Assembly (NCBI GenBank): GCA_951800685.1
Contig: CATOJY010000008.1
Coordinates: forward strand, 1-64,000
Reading direction: 5' to 3'
Length of the DNA stretch: 64,000 bases
Source of the DNA: an uncultured Lachnospiraceae bacterium
Lineage (GTDB): Bacteria; Bacillota; Clostridia; Lachnospirales; Lachnospiraceae
Below are positions 1-8,825 of this stretch, one piece after another. The position numbers and the translations under genes are program-made. How positions within the stretch are numbered: position 1 is the stretch's first letter; every line of letters starts with the position of its first letter. The notes beneath the pieces are model-generated. The model was not told the origin of the DNA. It made no database searches and saw only the letters and a program-made list of their open reading frames with translations.

Positions 1-54
1 ATGCTTTATTAAAGTGCGCCTCAATCCTCCATATTTTGTTTTTATCCCTGAAAT

Positions 55-71
55 CCTGCTTTGCAGGTTTT
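55..71 (+). terminator. weak hairpin plus U-tract at left edge
   Basis: CCTGC-ttt-GCAGG (55-67) is followed by TTTTCTTCTTT. It could end a rightward gene lying left of the window. The stem is only 5 bp, so this is tentative. Confidence 0.3.
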
Positions 72-91
72 CTTCTTTGTCTGGAATCAGA

Positions 92-121
92 ATTGCGAAC
101 GAGCTTGGCGAGTTTCGCAAT
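92..121. repeat. 8-bp inverted repeat, function unknown
   Basis: ATTGCGAA at 92-99 is mirrored by TTCGCAAT at 114-121 across a 14-base loop. The 1-282 region has no supported gene. It holds only this repeat, the weak hairpin at 55-71 and the terminator of the glycosidase gene at 244-275. Confidence 0.35.
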
Positions 122-243
122 CACCTAGTAATTTTTATCTTACTTATAACATTCCTTGACCCCCATTGTCAACGAGAGACAATATCCACACATTGTCTGA
201 TGTCTGGAACTGTTTAGAACCAGTCCTATCTTCCAAATGCCAA

Positions 244-275
244 ACGGACCTATGTGCCAAAGCACACAGGTCCGT
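244..275 (-). terminator. hairpin after the GH127 gene
   Basis: ACGGACCT (244-251) pairs with AGGTCCGT (268-275), with a further short inner stem. It lies just past the stop of the leftward glycosidase gene. The T-tract on the minus strand is poor (TTTGGCATTTGG), so it may be a terminator or an mRNA 3'-end stabiliser. Confidence 0.45.
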
Positions 276-282
276 CGTCAAC

Positions 283-2154
283 TTACGATCTCTTCTTTAA
301 TGGAAAATAAACCTGATACTCCTCATACCCTACCTGCCAGAGCGGTATAAAACGGATCCCTCGATCCTGTCCTACTGTCTTATAGGTATTCTGCCAATAC
401 CCCCACTCTCTCTCATTGTCATTGACAAGTGTCTCTTGCGGTTTCTGCCCATCCACATACAAGGTGCGCTCCTCATTGCACAGTCCGGCTAACGTCACCG
501 GGCCGTCCATATATGCCGCCATATCCTCTCTGCCCGGCAGATAATCCACATAAATTCCCTTTGGCAGTTCTACATGGACCTGATCTTTGTTCCAAAGGCG
601 TCTGATCTGTATAAAACTGCTCTTTACTGCCTGCACGTCAAGCGACTCTCCGTTTACCTGGATTACCGGCACATCCTGTAGCCACCAGGGAAGTCTGATA
701 TACAGCGTAAACTCTGTCTCCTTCTCTGTCTCGATAGCAAGATCAAATACCAGCTTCTCAGGATGGAAAAGCTGTTTCGCCGTGACATCCGTGATCTTCT
801 GCCTGCCAGGAGAATCGCTGGCCAAATGTTCGCTGCCATTTAACGTGTTGATCTTCTGCCGCAGGCTCACGCCGCTGCCTGCGATGCTGCCCTCATACGA
901 CGCGGCAAAATATTGGCATACATACAGACTGTCTTCGTCCTCATAGTACATCCCCTTATTATGACCCGCATTGGCCTGTACCAGCGAACCGTGACAGCAG
1001 AAGAAGTCCTGTGTCCTGCTGCTCCATGCCTTCTGTCCGCCTGCGCGCAGCGGCAGGAAATAAGTTAATAACCCTTCTGTTGGATAGAGCGATTTCCTGC
1101 CATGTGTGAAGCTGCCCTTCCAGTAGCCCTGAGCCATAATACCGTTATAAAGATTTCTCTCCCAGTAATCCATATAAACAGCATCCTTCGTATGGCGGAA
1201 AAGGAAGTCTGCTACCCGCATCATATTGTATACTGTACAGTGTTCCTGATTCTTATCCCCAAGACGATAAGCCAAATGCATCTTCGGACTCCAGATCTCT
1301 CCACATGTCTGTCCGCCTGTAGCATACGTTCCCCGTTGCGTAACAGCCATATCCCAATATGCTTTGACGATCTTAAACCACTTCTCTTCTCCTGTCACTT
1401 CATAGGCAGATGCCGCACCGAGAATCTCAGGAATCGTAGTATTTGCATGCATATTGCTCAGTACATCCCGGCCTTCCAGAAGTCCATTAAACAGAGACTG
1501 CCGGTAATACCGGTCCATCAGCTCCTTAAACATTTCCTTCTTCGTAAACCGGTACAATAACACCCAGATCTCCAGCATTCCACCTGTCTCTACGTCTAGA
1601 ATTCCCTGGAACTGTTCTTCTGTATAATGTCCACTCCACTCATAAAACCATTCTCCGAAACGCACTGCAATCTCCAGTGCTTTCTCACTTCCAGCGAGTT
1701 CATACATATCTAATAGACCCATAAAGGTCTTATGGATCGTATACTGCGGCGCCCAAATCCGTTTTCCGCTTCCGATCCAGTACAAATATTTTTCTGGAAT
1801 GGAGGCTACCCATTTACCACCATTCTCCTTTTGGCACTGCTCCAGCAGATCCACGATCTCATCCGCTTTCGCTTTCAGCATCCGGTCGCCAGTAGCCTCA
1901 TAATGCATTGCCGCCGCAGAGAGCCAGTGTCCCAGAAAATGTCCTCTCAATTCACACATAGGAGATTCCCACCCTCCATGAATCCCCTCTGGCAATTCAG
2001 ATGTCTTATAGAGTCCCGCTTCCAGTGTATATGGAAGCGTCAAGTTCTCATTCTCTAATTCCAGCAGATACTTCCTGTTTTCTTCACGCCTACGGATCAA
2101 TTCAGCATCCAAGATTCGAACCTGACGCCCTTTTGCCATTTTCAATTCACCCAT
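283..2154 (-). CDS. GH127-type beta-L-arabinofuranosidase (DUF1680)
   Basis: A 623-residue cytoplasmic glycoside hydrolase with no signal peptide. It matches the DUF1680/GH127 family in length and in motifs: an (alpha/alpha)6 barrel core, a conserved Glu in 'NQEHCTVYNMM', and the double-Cys motif 'FFCCHGS', which in the characterised Bifidobacterium enzyme supplies the zinc-bound nucleophilic Cys. It likely releases L-arabinofuranose from imported oligosaccharides; the exact substrate is inferred. It is the last gene of the leftward sugar operon. A GTG at 2187 is in frame, but AAAGGAG lies downstream of it, so the ATG at 2154 (spacing about 14) or 2139 is preferred. The start is the least certain point. 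Confidence 0.85.
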   Translation of the reverse strand: MGELKMAKGRQVRILDAELIRRREENRKYLLELENENLTLPYTLEAGLYKTSELPEGIHGGWESPMCELRGHFLGHWLSAAAMHYEATGDRMLKAKADEIVDLLEQCQKENGGKWVASIPEKYLYWIGSGKRIWAPQYTIHKTFMGLLDMYELAGSEKALEIAVRFGEWFYEWSGHYTEEQFQGILDVETGGMLEIWVLLYRFTKKEMFKELMDRYYRQSLFNGLLEGRDVLSNMHANTTIPEILGAASAYEVTGEEKWFKIVKAYWDMAVTQRGTYATGGQTCGEIWSPKMHLAYRLGDKNQEHCTVYNMMRVADFLFRHTKDAVYMDYWERNLYNGIMAQGYWKGSFTHGRKSLYPTEGLLTYFLPLRAGGQKAWSSRTQDFFCCHGSLVQANAGHNKGMYYEDEDSLYVCQYFAASYEGSIAGSGVSLRQKINTLNGSEHLASDSPGRQKITDVTAKQLFHPEKLVFDLAIETEKETEFTLYIRLPWWLQDVPVIQVNGESLDVQAVKSSFIQIRRLWNKDQVHVELPKGIYVDYLPGREDMAAYMDGPVTLAGLCNEERTLYVDGQKPQETLVNDNEREWGYWQNTYKTVGQDRGIRFIPLWQVGYEEYQVYFPLKKRS

Positions 2155-2286
2155 ATTGGTTATCTGTACTCCTTTCTTACTGTTCACTTTTGTCTTTCAG
2201 GCCGATTGAAAAACAAATTTAGTTTTTTGTCCCAGCCTTCTTCTTTATCGTCAAGCCTGTACACACATGATGTCACAAAGCCATAC

Positions 2287-2916
2287 TTACTCTGCGTACC
2301 ATTTCCCCTTCTCGCTCTCTGGCGTGTACCGGATCAGTACTTTTTCCATACAGAAAGAAAATAACACGGTTCCTGCCGCAGGCACAATAAACACCGTCAT
2401 AGGAATATACCACATGACCGTCACGGACAATATCACAAGTATTACCATAAGTAGTGTATAAGGAAAATGCCGCACTGTCAATTCCAATGAAAAACGCAGG
2501 ATTGCAAAGCATTTCATGCTGCATCTGGACAAAACCGGAAAAGCATAGCACGCCAGAGATAACGCAAGAAATCCCATGCTGCCATACACCGCCGTCATAA
2601 AAAGCTGCAGCCCACCTGCCTTCATAGATGCCGTAAAAATATAATTGGCATAGAACACACCCACACCAGCCAGGCTTAGAAGCCACAGTCCCAAAGAAGG
2701 GAGGAAATTGATCCGAAACGCATGGAAAAATGTTCTGGTCACATATCCTCTGCTCTTTCGGATCGTCTTGACCCCCGTATAATAGAGCGCCGTAGTCGCT
2801 GCGCCGATCGTAATGACCGGCAGGCAGCAGACAAACCACAAGGCGCTAAGCCATATCACATCTGTAATCTTACCTATGGTTGACATGACAGGCGAATCAT
2901 ATTCCATAAAATGCAT
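2287..2916 (-). CDS. YesL-like DUF624 membrane protein
   Basis: A 209-residue protein with about five hydrophobic segments, including an early one around residues 20-43 and a final one around 165-190. It matches the DUF624/YesL family in length and in the opening pattern 'ITDVIWLSALWFVCCLPVIT'. Members sit next to CUT1 sugar-transport operons in Firmicutes but have no proven biochemical role. The start is supported by GAGGAGATAGCG directly before ATG. Only 15 bases separate it from the upstream permease gene, so it is co-transcribed. Confidence 0.85.
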   Translation of the reverse strand: MHFMEYDSPVMSTIGKITDVIWLSALWFVCCLPVITIGAATTALYYTGVKTIRKSRGYVTRTFFHAFRINFLPSLGLWLLSLAGVGVFYANYIFTASMKAGGLQLFMTAVYGSMGFLALSLACYAFPVLSRCSMKCFAILRFSLELTVRHFPYTLLMVILVILSVTVMWYIPMTVFIVPAAGTVLFSFCMEKVLIRYTPESEKGKWYAE

Positions 2917-2931
2917 CGCTATCTCCTCAGA

Positions 2932-3765
2932 TCAATCCTTCATACCGGACATCATAACGCCCTTCACGAACGCATCCTGTGCACATAAGAAAGCGATCAG
3001 CACGGGAAGTACCGCAATCACGGAGGAAGCCATCAGTACCGGCCAGTCTGTAGAGTACATACCCTTCATACTTGCCAGTCCCAGCGGAAGTGTATATTTT
3101 CTTGCATCGTTGATGTAAATCAACGGCGTAAAATAATCGTTCCAGACGTTCATGAAGCAGAAAATACACAGCGTCGCAATTGTCGATTTCGCCATCGGAA
3201 AAGCGATCCGCAGGAAAGTATAAAGGGGATTACAGCCATCAATCTTCGCAGCTTCCACCAATTCTGTAGGTACCGTGATAAAGAACTGTCTCATCAGGAA
3301 TGTGCCGAATGCAGACACGGACGCAGGCAGCATCAGCGACCAGAGCGTATTAACCAGGCCGTACATGGACATCTGCAGAAAGTTGGTGATAACCGTTACA
3401 TGAAACGGGATCATCATTGTCGCCAGATACAAGGTGAAGATTTTATCCCTGCCCTTGAAATTCATCTTGGCAAAAACATATCCAGCCGTTGCAGACGTAA
3501 ATACCTGGAAAAATACAACCCATGCAGAAACCTTAATACTGTTCATAAAGTAAGCAAAATAGTCAAACCGGCTCGAAATCTGTGTGTAGTTCTCCCACAC
3601 AAGCCGTTCTCCAAACAGCGTTGGCGGGAACACAAACACTTCTCCCAACGTCTTAAAGGAAGAGGACAGCATCCAGAAGAAAGGCACCAGCATCGTGACC
3701 GATCCCAGGATCAGAATTGTATGCGCTATGATCTTTGTAATCAGTTTTTTTCTTGAATTACTCAT
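2932..3765 (-). CDS. CUT1 sugar ABC transporter permease (MalG/AraQ type)
   Basis: A 277-residue inner-membrane permease with six predicted transmembrane segments. The EAA loop typical of binding-protein-dependent permeases is visible as 'EAAKIDGCNPLYTFLRI' about residues 190-206; it docks the ATPase. This is the second permease of the importer, paired with the MalF-type gene 14 bases upstream. The ribosome binding site AAAGGAGGGG precedes the ATG. No ATPase gene lies in the operon. Firmicute CUT1 systems commonly share one MsmX-type ATPase encoded elsewhere, which is inferred here. Confidence 0.92.
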   Translation of the reverse strand: MSNSRKKLITKIIAHTILILGSVTMLVPFFWMLSSSFKTLGEVFVFPPTLFGERLVWENYTQISSRFDYFAYFMNSIKVSAWVVFFQVFTSATAGYVFAKMNFKGRDKIFTLYLATMMIPFHVTVITNFLQMSMYGLVNTLWSLMLPASVSAFGTFLMRQFFITVPTELVEAAKIDGCNPLYTFLRIAFPMAKSTIATLCIFCFMNVWNDYFTPLIYINDARKYTLPLGLASMKGMYSTDWPVLMASSVIAVLPVLIAFLCAQDAFVKGVMMSGMKD

Positions 3766-3779
3766 CGCATGCCCCTCCT

Positions 3780-4673
3780 TTAATAAATCTCACGCATGCT
3801 TTTTTCCATGCGCATATTGAAGATCGTAATGACCATAACAATAAAGAACAACAAGTAAGCGATTGCACAAGCGTAACCCAGCTTAAAGTACTGGAATGCA
3901 TTCTGGTATAGATAATGCACCAACACTGAAGAGGAACGTCCCGGACCACCCTTGGTCATCAGCATAACCTGGTCGAATACCTGGAAAGAGCTGATGATGG
4001 ACATAACAAAAATGAAAAATGTCGTAGGCCTCAACATAGGAACCGTGATATAGCGGAATTGCTGCAGTTTGTTTGCGCCATCCAGTTCAGAAGCTTCATA
4101 CAGGCTGGTTGAAATACCTTGCAGACCTGACAGAAAAATGATCATATTATAGCCGGCGTTTTTCCAGATTCCTACGATCGCCAGAGAGATCAATGAGGTG
4201 GAAGCTTCCAACAGCCATTTCGGTCCCTTAATCCCGAACAGCGATAACACATAATTCAGGATACCGTAATCCGGATTGTAGATCCACTGCCAAACGATAG
4301 CAACTACAACCATGGATGTGATTGCAGGCAGGAAGAATGCCGCCCTGTAGAATCTGCGGAATCCGATAGGCTGATCCAACATAACAGCCAGCAGCAAAGA
4401 GAAACACATACCGATCGGTACAGTGATTACCGTGTATAAAATCGTATTCTTAGTAACCTCCCAGATAATGGGGTCCTTCGCCATATCAATATAATTCTTC
4501 AATCCTATAAACTGCGGTGTCGTCAGCATGTCATATTTGGTAAAGCTTAAGACGAACGTTGCCACCACCGGCACCAGCATAAATAGAAAAAATCCAATTA
4601 TATTAGGAGCCAGCATAAACCATGCCCATTTGCCGTCATCCTTTAACTTACTTATTTTCTTTGTATTTTGCAT
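3780..4673 (-). CDS. CUT1 sugar ABC transporter permease (MalF/UgpA type)
   Basis: A 297-residue permease with six membrane segments and an EAA loop seen as 'LYEASELDGANKLQQFRYI'. The reading frame is open further upstream, but the ATG at 4673 has TAAAAGGAGGGGTAAG directly before it, and the extra upstream residues look unlike a permease N terminus. It lies downstream of a hairpin with a T-tract that separates it from the binding-protein gene, so it is probably expressed at a lower level than that gene. Confidence 0.92.
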   Translation of the reverse strand: MQNTKKISKLKDDGKWAWFMLAPNIIGFFLFMLVPVVATFVLSFTKYDMLTTPQFIGLKNYIDMAKDPIIWEVTKNTILYTVITVPIGMCFSLLLAVMLDQPIGFRRFYRAAFFLPAITSMVVVAIVWQWIYNPDYGILNYVLSLFGIKGPKWLLEASTSLISLAIVGIWKNAGYNMIIFLSGLQGISTSLYEASELDGANKLQQFRYITVPMLRPTTFFIFVMSIISSFQVFDQVMLMTKGGPGRSSSVLVHYLYQNAFQYFKLGYACAIAYLLFFIVMVITIFNMRMEKSMREIY

Positions 4674-4764
4674 CTTACCCCTCCTTTTACAGACAGATCC
4701 GCCTGCCGCCCTCAACCTAAATGCTTTTAAAAGCGGAGACATTTACAATGACCTGCTGAAAGAT

Positions 4765-4803
4765 AAAAAAACACATCCTGCACAGCTCGTGCAATGCAGG
4801 ATG
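4765..4803 (-). terminator. intra-operon terminator/attenuator after the solute-binding protein gene
   Basis: CATCCTGCA (4774-4782) and TGCAGGATG (4795-4803) form a 9-bp stem, followed on the minus strand by TGTG and TTTTTTT. It lies between the binding-protein and permease genes, where a partial terminator commonly keeps the binding protein in excess over the permeases. Confidence 0.6.
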
Positions 4804-4819
4804 CATCGTTTCTGATCAC

Positions 4820-6220
4820 TTACTGCCCCAATATATCTTGAATTGCCTCATCTATTCTGGTATCCATATTCTGTAACGTCACATCCAGATCCTGATCTTC
4901 CTTGAAGTACATATCAGTCTCCTCTGCAATGATATCTCTCGCCTGGGAAGAAAGCTGCAGTGCGCCTGGATCTACCGCTGCGTCTCTGAAATAGCCAAGC
5001 ATCTGCTTGTAGCTGTCCCCGTGTACCTTCTCGTCATACCACTGTGCTACTGCATCCTCTTCATACATGGAGTAGCGGTTCGGCATCCAGAGGCCACTCT
5101 TAACCAATGCACCCTGGTAATCCATACCGGACAGGAACTGCAAGAATAACCATGCTTCTTCCTTGTGCGGGCTGGTATCTGCGATACAATGCAGATGTGC
5201 CTGTCCTGTGGTAAGTGCCTTGCCATATACTGGAAGCGGTGCCATACCGATATTCATTCCAGAAGCTGCCAGCTCCTGCAGTGACCAAGAACCATCCATC
5301 AACATTGCTACTTTACCTGTCTGCAGCATCTGTTTTGCGGACATACCTACTGCATCCAAGGTGGAAGCATCCGGTGCAGAACCATCTTCGGTACGGATCG
5401 CTTTAATGATCTCAAATACTTCTTTGTTTTCCGGGGAGTTCATCGTGCTCTTCGTATAGTCGTCCGTATATCTGGTGCCGCCGTTGGACAAAAGCTGTGC
5501 ATTCAAAGTATCAGCTACGCTCTCCAAACCATACACGCCATAGATTTCATCATCCGTAAGCTGCTTTGCAACCTCTCTGAACTCATCAATCGTCCAGCAG
5601 TTCTCCGGATCTGCGCTAGGATAAGGAACTCCCTTTGCATCAAAAACATCTTTGTTATAATAGATGATCGGTGATACTGTACAAGAAGAAATACCATATA
5701 CATGGCCATCTACTTCCATGATCGTGCGGGAAGACTCTATGAAATCATCCAGCGGATAAGTTTCATCGAACTGTTCCGTAATATCCCACAACGCACCTTT
5801 GGAAACAATGGTACGATAACTATCTGCTGCCACGAACATAACGTCCGGAAGAGAACCTGCCGCTGCAGAGGAAAGCAGTTTTGCATTGTATTCAGAACCT
5901 GCAAGTCCAGGTGTATAATTCACCTTTATATTTGGATATTGCGCTTCAAATGCTGCTATACCATCCTTCACCGCCTGTGTCTCCAACGGAGATGCTTCCC
6001 AGCCCATGAAGGTAAGTTCCACTACCTCACCGTCGGATGCTGCGCTGGAATCAGAGGAAGCTTCAGAACCTGTATCCGCAGAATTGTCTGTACTACTTGT
6101 GTCGGCTGCCGCCCCCGTCTCTCCTGCTCCATCAGGCCTAGAAGGCGCACCACAGCCCGTTACTGCTGCAACTGTCATCGTCACAGCCAGAATCAGTGCT
6201 ATCACTCTTTTCTTTCTCAT
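4820..6220 (-). CDS. CUT1 extracellular sugar-binding lipoprotein
   Basis: A 466-residue lipoprotein. The N terminus has two Lys and one Arg, a hydrophobic core and the lipobox 'VTGC', so Cys23 is the predicted lipidated residue. A Ser/Asp/Ala/Gly-rich linker (about 28-65) leads to a family-1 solute-binding domain beginning 'VELTFMGWEA'. It captures the sugar outside the cell and delivers it to the two permeases. It is first in the operon, with AGGAGGGTTTGATTC before the ATG, and faces the AraC regulator across a divergent control region. The ligand is probably an arabinose-containing oligosaccharide, inferred only from the GH127 neighbour. Confidence 0.92.
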   Translation of the reverse strand: MRKKRVIALILAVTMTVAAVTGCGAPSRPDGAGETGAAADTSSTDNSADTGSEASSDSSAASDGEVVELTFMGWEASPLETQAVKDGIAAFEAQYPNIKVNYTPGLAGSEYNAKLLSSAAAGSLPDVMFVAADSYRTIVSKGALWDITEQFDETYPLDDFIESSRTIMEVDGHVYGISSCTVSPIIYYNKDVFDAKGVPYPSADPENCWTIDEFREVAKQLTDDEIYGVYGLESVADTLNAQLLSNGGTRYTDDYTKSTMNSPENKEVFEIIKAIRTEDGSAPDASTLDAVGMSAKQMLQTGKVAMLMDGSWSLQELAASGMNIGMAPLPVYGKALTTGQAHLHCIADTSPHKEEAWLFLQFLSGMDYQGALVKSGLWMPNRYSMYEEDAVAQWYDEKVHGDSYKQMLGYFRDAAVDPGALQLSSQARDIIAEETDMYFKEDQDLDVTLQNMDTRIDEAIQDILGQ

Positions 6221-6315
6221 GAATCAAACCCTCCTCGTTTCATGATCTTACATAATCATTCACGTTTCTTATCATCAGTACATTTCTACTTGCAAGTATT
6301 TTGACTGTCTTTACA

Positions 6316-6328
6316 ATATCAATGATAT
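6316..6328. promoter_or_regulatory. inverted repeat ATATCA-a-TGATAT
   Basis: A perfect 6-bp inverted repeat with a 1-base spacer. It overlaps a TTGATA hexamer (minus strand, 6318-6323) that could be the minus-35 of the binding-protein operon. A candidate operator; the binding factor is unknown. Confidence 0.3.
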
Positions 6329-6416
6329 CAGTTTAAGATTCCCAAACAACATACAATACACAAGAATAAGTGGTCATTTCCAATTTTATGCCGATGAAAT
6401 TACACCAAAGAGAAAA

Positions 6417-6434
6417 TTTCATGATACTATGAAA
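6417..6434. promoter_or_regulatory. inverted repeat TTTCAT-N6-ATGAAA
   Basis: A perfect 6+6 inverted repeat with a 6-base spacer, about 90-110 bases upstream of the AraC-family gene. Its left half is repeated at 6238-6246 near the start of the binding-protein gene. A candidate regulator site. Confidence 0.35.
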
Positions 6435-6525
6435 ACAGAGATTTCTTTGATCGGCAGACTGCCCACATGAAATAAGTATACTCCAAAAAAGCCGTTAAAA
6501 TGATGAAGAGGAAGGATGGGAAGAG

Positions 6526-7419
6526 ATGCTTTATTTTATTTCAGATGCTGGTAAACCTGTGGAATATATCTCCTGCGGAAACCTGACAAGTAAAGGAGGG
6601 TTCGTACACCCAAGAAGAAATATCGATTCGTTTGTTCTGATCATTGTGATCAAGGGGACGCTGCATATCTGCCAGAATATGTCGAACTTCGATGTGAAGG
6701 AGGATGAATTTATTCTCCTATTCCCCAACACACTCCACTATGGCTATCGTCCCTCATCAGGTGAGCTTTCCTACTATTGGGTCCACTTCTATGTACATGA
6801 CCCCAACTATTCTATTTACAACCGCGGAAGTCTTCTGCGCAACCGCACGCTCCTCACAGAGTCTTCCGATTTTAGCCCCCCCCCGGAGAATTTTTTGCTT
6901 CCGGAATATGGAAGTCTTTCTCTGGAGCGACGTTCCAGGCTGCTGTTCGTTCAACTGCTCGATATCAATAAACGGGAAAACTATGTAGCCACCTGGAAAT
7001 GCCATTACGCCCTTAATCTGCTCCTGATGGAAGTGTCGCACGAGTCCTTTCAGATCAGCCACTTCCTGAATTCCAATGTGCCCATTTATATATTAGATCT
7101 CGTTGAATGGATCCGCACCCACTACGACCAGCCGCTCACCGTGGCCTACATCGCAGAGCAGTTCGGCTACCATCCTACCTACCTGACTAATATATTTAAA
7201 AAATATACCGGCTATCCGATCCTGACTTATATCAACCGGATCCGCATTGCCGTCTCTAAAAACCTGCTCGCAAACCGCACGCTTTCAATCTATGAAGTTG
7301 CCAATACCTGCGGCTTCTCGGATGAGAAATATTACATGAAGCTTTTCAAACGCTACGAGGGGATCACGCCTACACAATACAGGAAAGCATTTCATCAGAA
7401 AAAGGTGAATTTAACGTGA
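6526..7419 (+). CDS. AraC-family transcriptional regulator
   Basis: A 297-residue one-component regulator. The N-terminal half (about 1-170) is a cupin-like sensing domain ('GTLHICQNMSNFDVKEDEFI'). The C-terminal part (about 192-292) is the double helix-turn-helix AraC domain, with 'AEQFGYHPTYLTNIFKKYTG' as the first recognition unit and 'ANTCGFSDEKYYMKLFKRY' as the second. It is transcribed divergently from the sugar-transport operon, so it likely activates that operon in response to the imported sugar. A run of nine C residues (6876-6884) lies in the coding sequence, encoding the Pro-rich 'SPPPE'. Confidence 0.92.
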   Translation: MLYFISDAGKPVEYISCGNLTSKGGFVHPRRNIDSFVLIIVIKGTLHICQNMSNFDVKEDEFILLFPNTLHYGYRPSSGELSYYWVHFYVHDPNYSIYNRGSLLRNRTLLTESSDFSPPPENFLLPEYGSLSLERRSRLLFVQLLDINKRENYVATWKCHYALNLLLMEVSHESFQISHFLNSNVPIYILDLVEWIRTHYDQPLTVAYIAEQFGYHPTYLTNIFKKYTGYPILTYINRIRIAVSKNLLANRTLSIYEVANTCGFSDEKYYMKLFKRYEGITPTQYRKAFHQKKVNLT

Positions 7420-7480
7420 AAAGCAGCAGTGATATAGCCTGCGCACATAGTTGTCAAACTGACTGAAGACTGCTCTTTTC
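7418..7480. terminator. long-loop hairpin between convergent genes
   Basis: GAAAAG-c-AGCAGT (7418-7430) pairs with ACTGCT-CTTTTC (7469-7480), giving a 12-bp stem with one bulge and a loop of about 38 bases. It fills the gap between the stop codons of the AraC gene and the aminopeptidase gene, so it could terminate both. The long loop makes it tentative. Confidence 0.4.
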
Positions 7481-8782
7481 TTATAAAGTAAAAAATGCTC
7501 TCGCAAACCGTTCCAGCGAAGCCTGGTCCCTGGCGCCCATCATCTCACAGGAAGAGTGCATAGCCAGCAGCCCTACGCCCAGATCAGCTGTCTTCATAGG
7601 TAGATGTGAAGAAATGATGGAGCCGATTGTCCCGCCTCCTTTTGTATTGGAATGCTTCACAAAACGCTGGCAGGGAATCTCCTTTTCTTCACAGAGCGCA
7701 ATGACAGCCGCCAGAATCTCCGGATCCCAGGAATAACTCTGGTTGCTGGCCGTCTTTAGCACAAATCCCTGATTCAGCACCGGATAGTTCGTAATATCCT
7801 GGCTTCCCGGATAGTTCGGATGGTAAGCATGGGCGACGTCCACGGACAACATCATGCCGTCGGAAATATCTGCCATACAATCTACCGCGCTTCTGCCGAA
7901 AGCCTGCCATATTTTCTGAATGATAATAGCAGGCAGCTGGGAATCCGCCCCCTGTTTGCTGAGACTTCCTATCTCTTCATTGTCAAAAAGGCATACCAGA
8001 TTGACACGGTCAATATTTTCACTTTCGATCAGGCCGTGAACCAGCGCACAGACAGAGGTGATATCGTCAAGGCGAGGCGCACAGATAAACTCGCCTGTAA
8101 TACCAGCCTGATACGGCGGCTCCGTATTGTAGATGCACAGGTCATAATCCAGAATATCTTCTCTCTTAAGCCGGAATCTGTCTGCCAACAGTCCAGTAAA
8201 AGAAGTTTCTCTGTCAAGTTCTTCTCCTATAGTGCCAAGAACCGGTAGCAAATGCTTCTGGTTGTCAACCGGCATCCCCTTTTCATTCACTTCACGGTTC
8301 ATGTGGACAGCCAGATTCGGCAAATACAGAATTGGATCCTTGAAATCAACCAGATGGCTCACCGGTCTGTCATAGCGCCCTCCACGGGTCACTACCCTGC
8401 CAGCAAGAGACAGCGGCCTGTCAAAGAACGTATTTAGGATCGGCCCACCGTACACTTCTGTATTCAACTGCATATATCCCTGCGCAAAAATCTCTGGATT
8501 CGGCTTTATCTTAATCGCTGGAAAATCTGTGTGGGCCCCGCCCACATGGATGCCGTTTCTCAGATCACATTCCCTGCCAACCGTAAAGGCATAGAGTGTC
8601 GTTCCAAAGGGCATACAGAAGTACCGCCCTCCCTTAGCAAGATCCCACGTGTCTTTGAGCGACAGTTCCTCAAATCCAGCCTCCAGAAGCTGTCGTCTGC
8701 TGTGTGCGGCTACATGGTACGCTGACACACCGGCTTTCACATAAGAACACAAGTTTGTAACTTCTTTCGTCAGTTGCTGCAT
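7481..8782 (-). CDS. M18 family aspartyl-type aminopeptidase
   Basis: A 433-residue cytoplasmic metallopeptidase of the M18 family (ApeB/DAP type), the usual family length. Metal-site motifs are visible: 'GGAHTDFPAIKIKPNPE' near residue 83 (His and Asp ligand region), 'DNEEIGS' in the middle (catalytic Glu pair), and 'DVAHAYHPNYPG' (Asp/His), with 'KHSNTKGGGTIGS' nearer the end. It removes N-terminal residues, typically acidic ones, from peptides. The ATG has GGGAG 10 bases upstream. It follows the serine hydrolase gene by 43 bases, so the two may be co-transcribed. Confidence 0.92.
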   Translation of the reverse strand: MQQLTKEVTNLCSYVKAGVSAYHVAAHSRRQLLEAGFEELSLKDTWDLAKGGRYFCMPFGTTLYAFTVGRECDLRNGIHVGGAHTDFPAIKIKPNPEIFAQGYMQLNTEVYGGPILNTFFDRPLSLAGRVVTRGGRYDRPVSHLVDFKDPILYLPNLAVHMNREVNEKGMPVDNQKHLLPVLGTIGEELDRETSFTGLLADRFRLKREDILDYDLCIYNTEPPYQAGITGEFICAPRLDDITSVCALVHGLIESENIDRVNLVCLFDNEEIGSLSKQGADSQLPAIIIQKIWQAFGRSAVDCMADISDGMMLSVDVAHAYHPNYPGSQDITNYPVLNQGFVLKTASNQSYSWDPEILAAVIALCEEKEIPCQRFVKHSNTKGGGTIGSIISSHLPMKTADLGVGLLAMHSSCEMMGARDQASLERFARAFFTL

Positions 8783-8825
8783 TGTGCTAAACTCCCTTCT
8801 ATTTCGTCATTCCAGCCTGAAAATC

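Larger units (their letters stand above)
6221..6525. promoter_or_regulatory. divergent control region between sugar operon and AraC regulator
   Basis: This 305-base region contains no gene. It holds two palindromes (6316-6328 and 6417-6434, listed separately), a TATACT hexamer at 6477-6482 that could be a minus-10 for the regulator, and a repeated TTTCATGAT (6238-6246 and 6417-6425). No strong minus-35 matches either direction, which fits activator-dependent promoters. No catabolite (cre) consensus was recognised. Confidence 0.5.

Noticed and set aside
14..217. Rightward 67-codon open frame at the left edge
   Set aside because: No ribosome binding site, odd residue composition, and it spans a hairpin and an inverted repeat; the region reads as intergenic.
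2273..2839. 188-codon leftward frame overlapping the DUF624 gene
   Set aside because: It lies in another frame of the DUF624 gene, which has the proper ribosome binding site and family pattern; the alternative is rich in Cys, Gly and Tyr, as frame shadows are.
5702..6304. 200-codon frame opposite the solute-binding protein gene
   Set aside because: Rich in Cys, Arg and His with no ribosome binding site, antisense to a well-supported lipoprotein gene.
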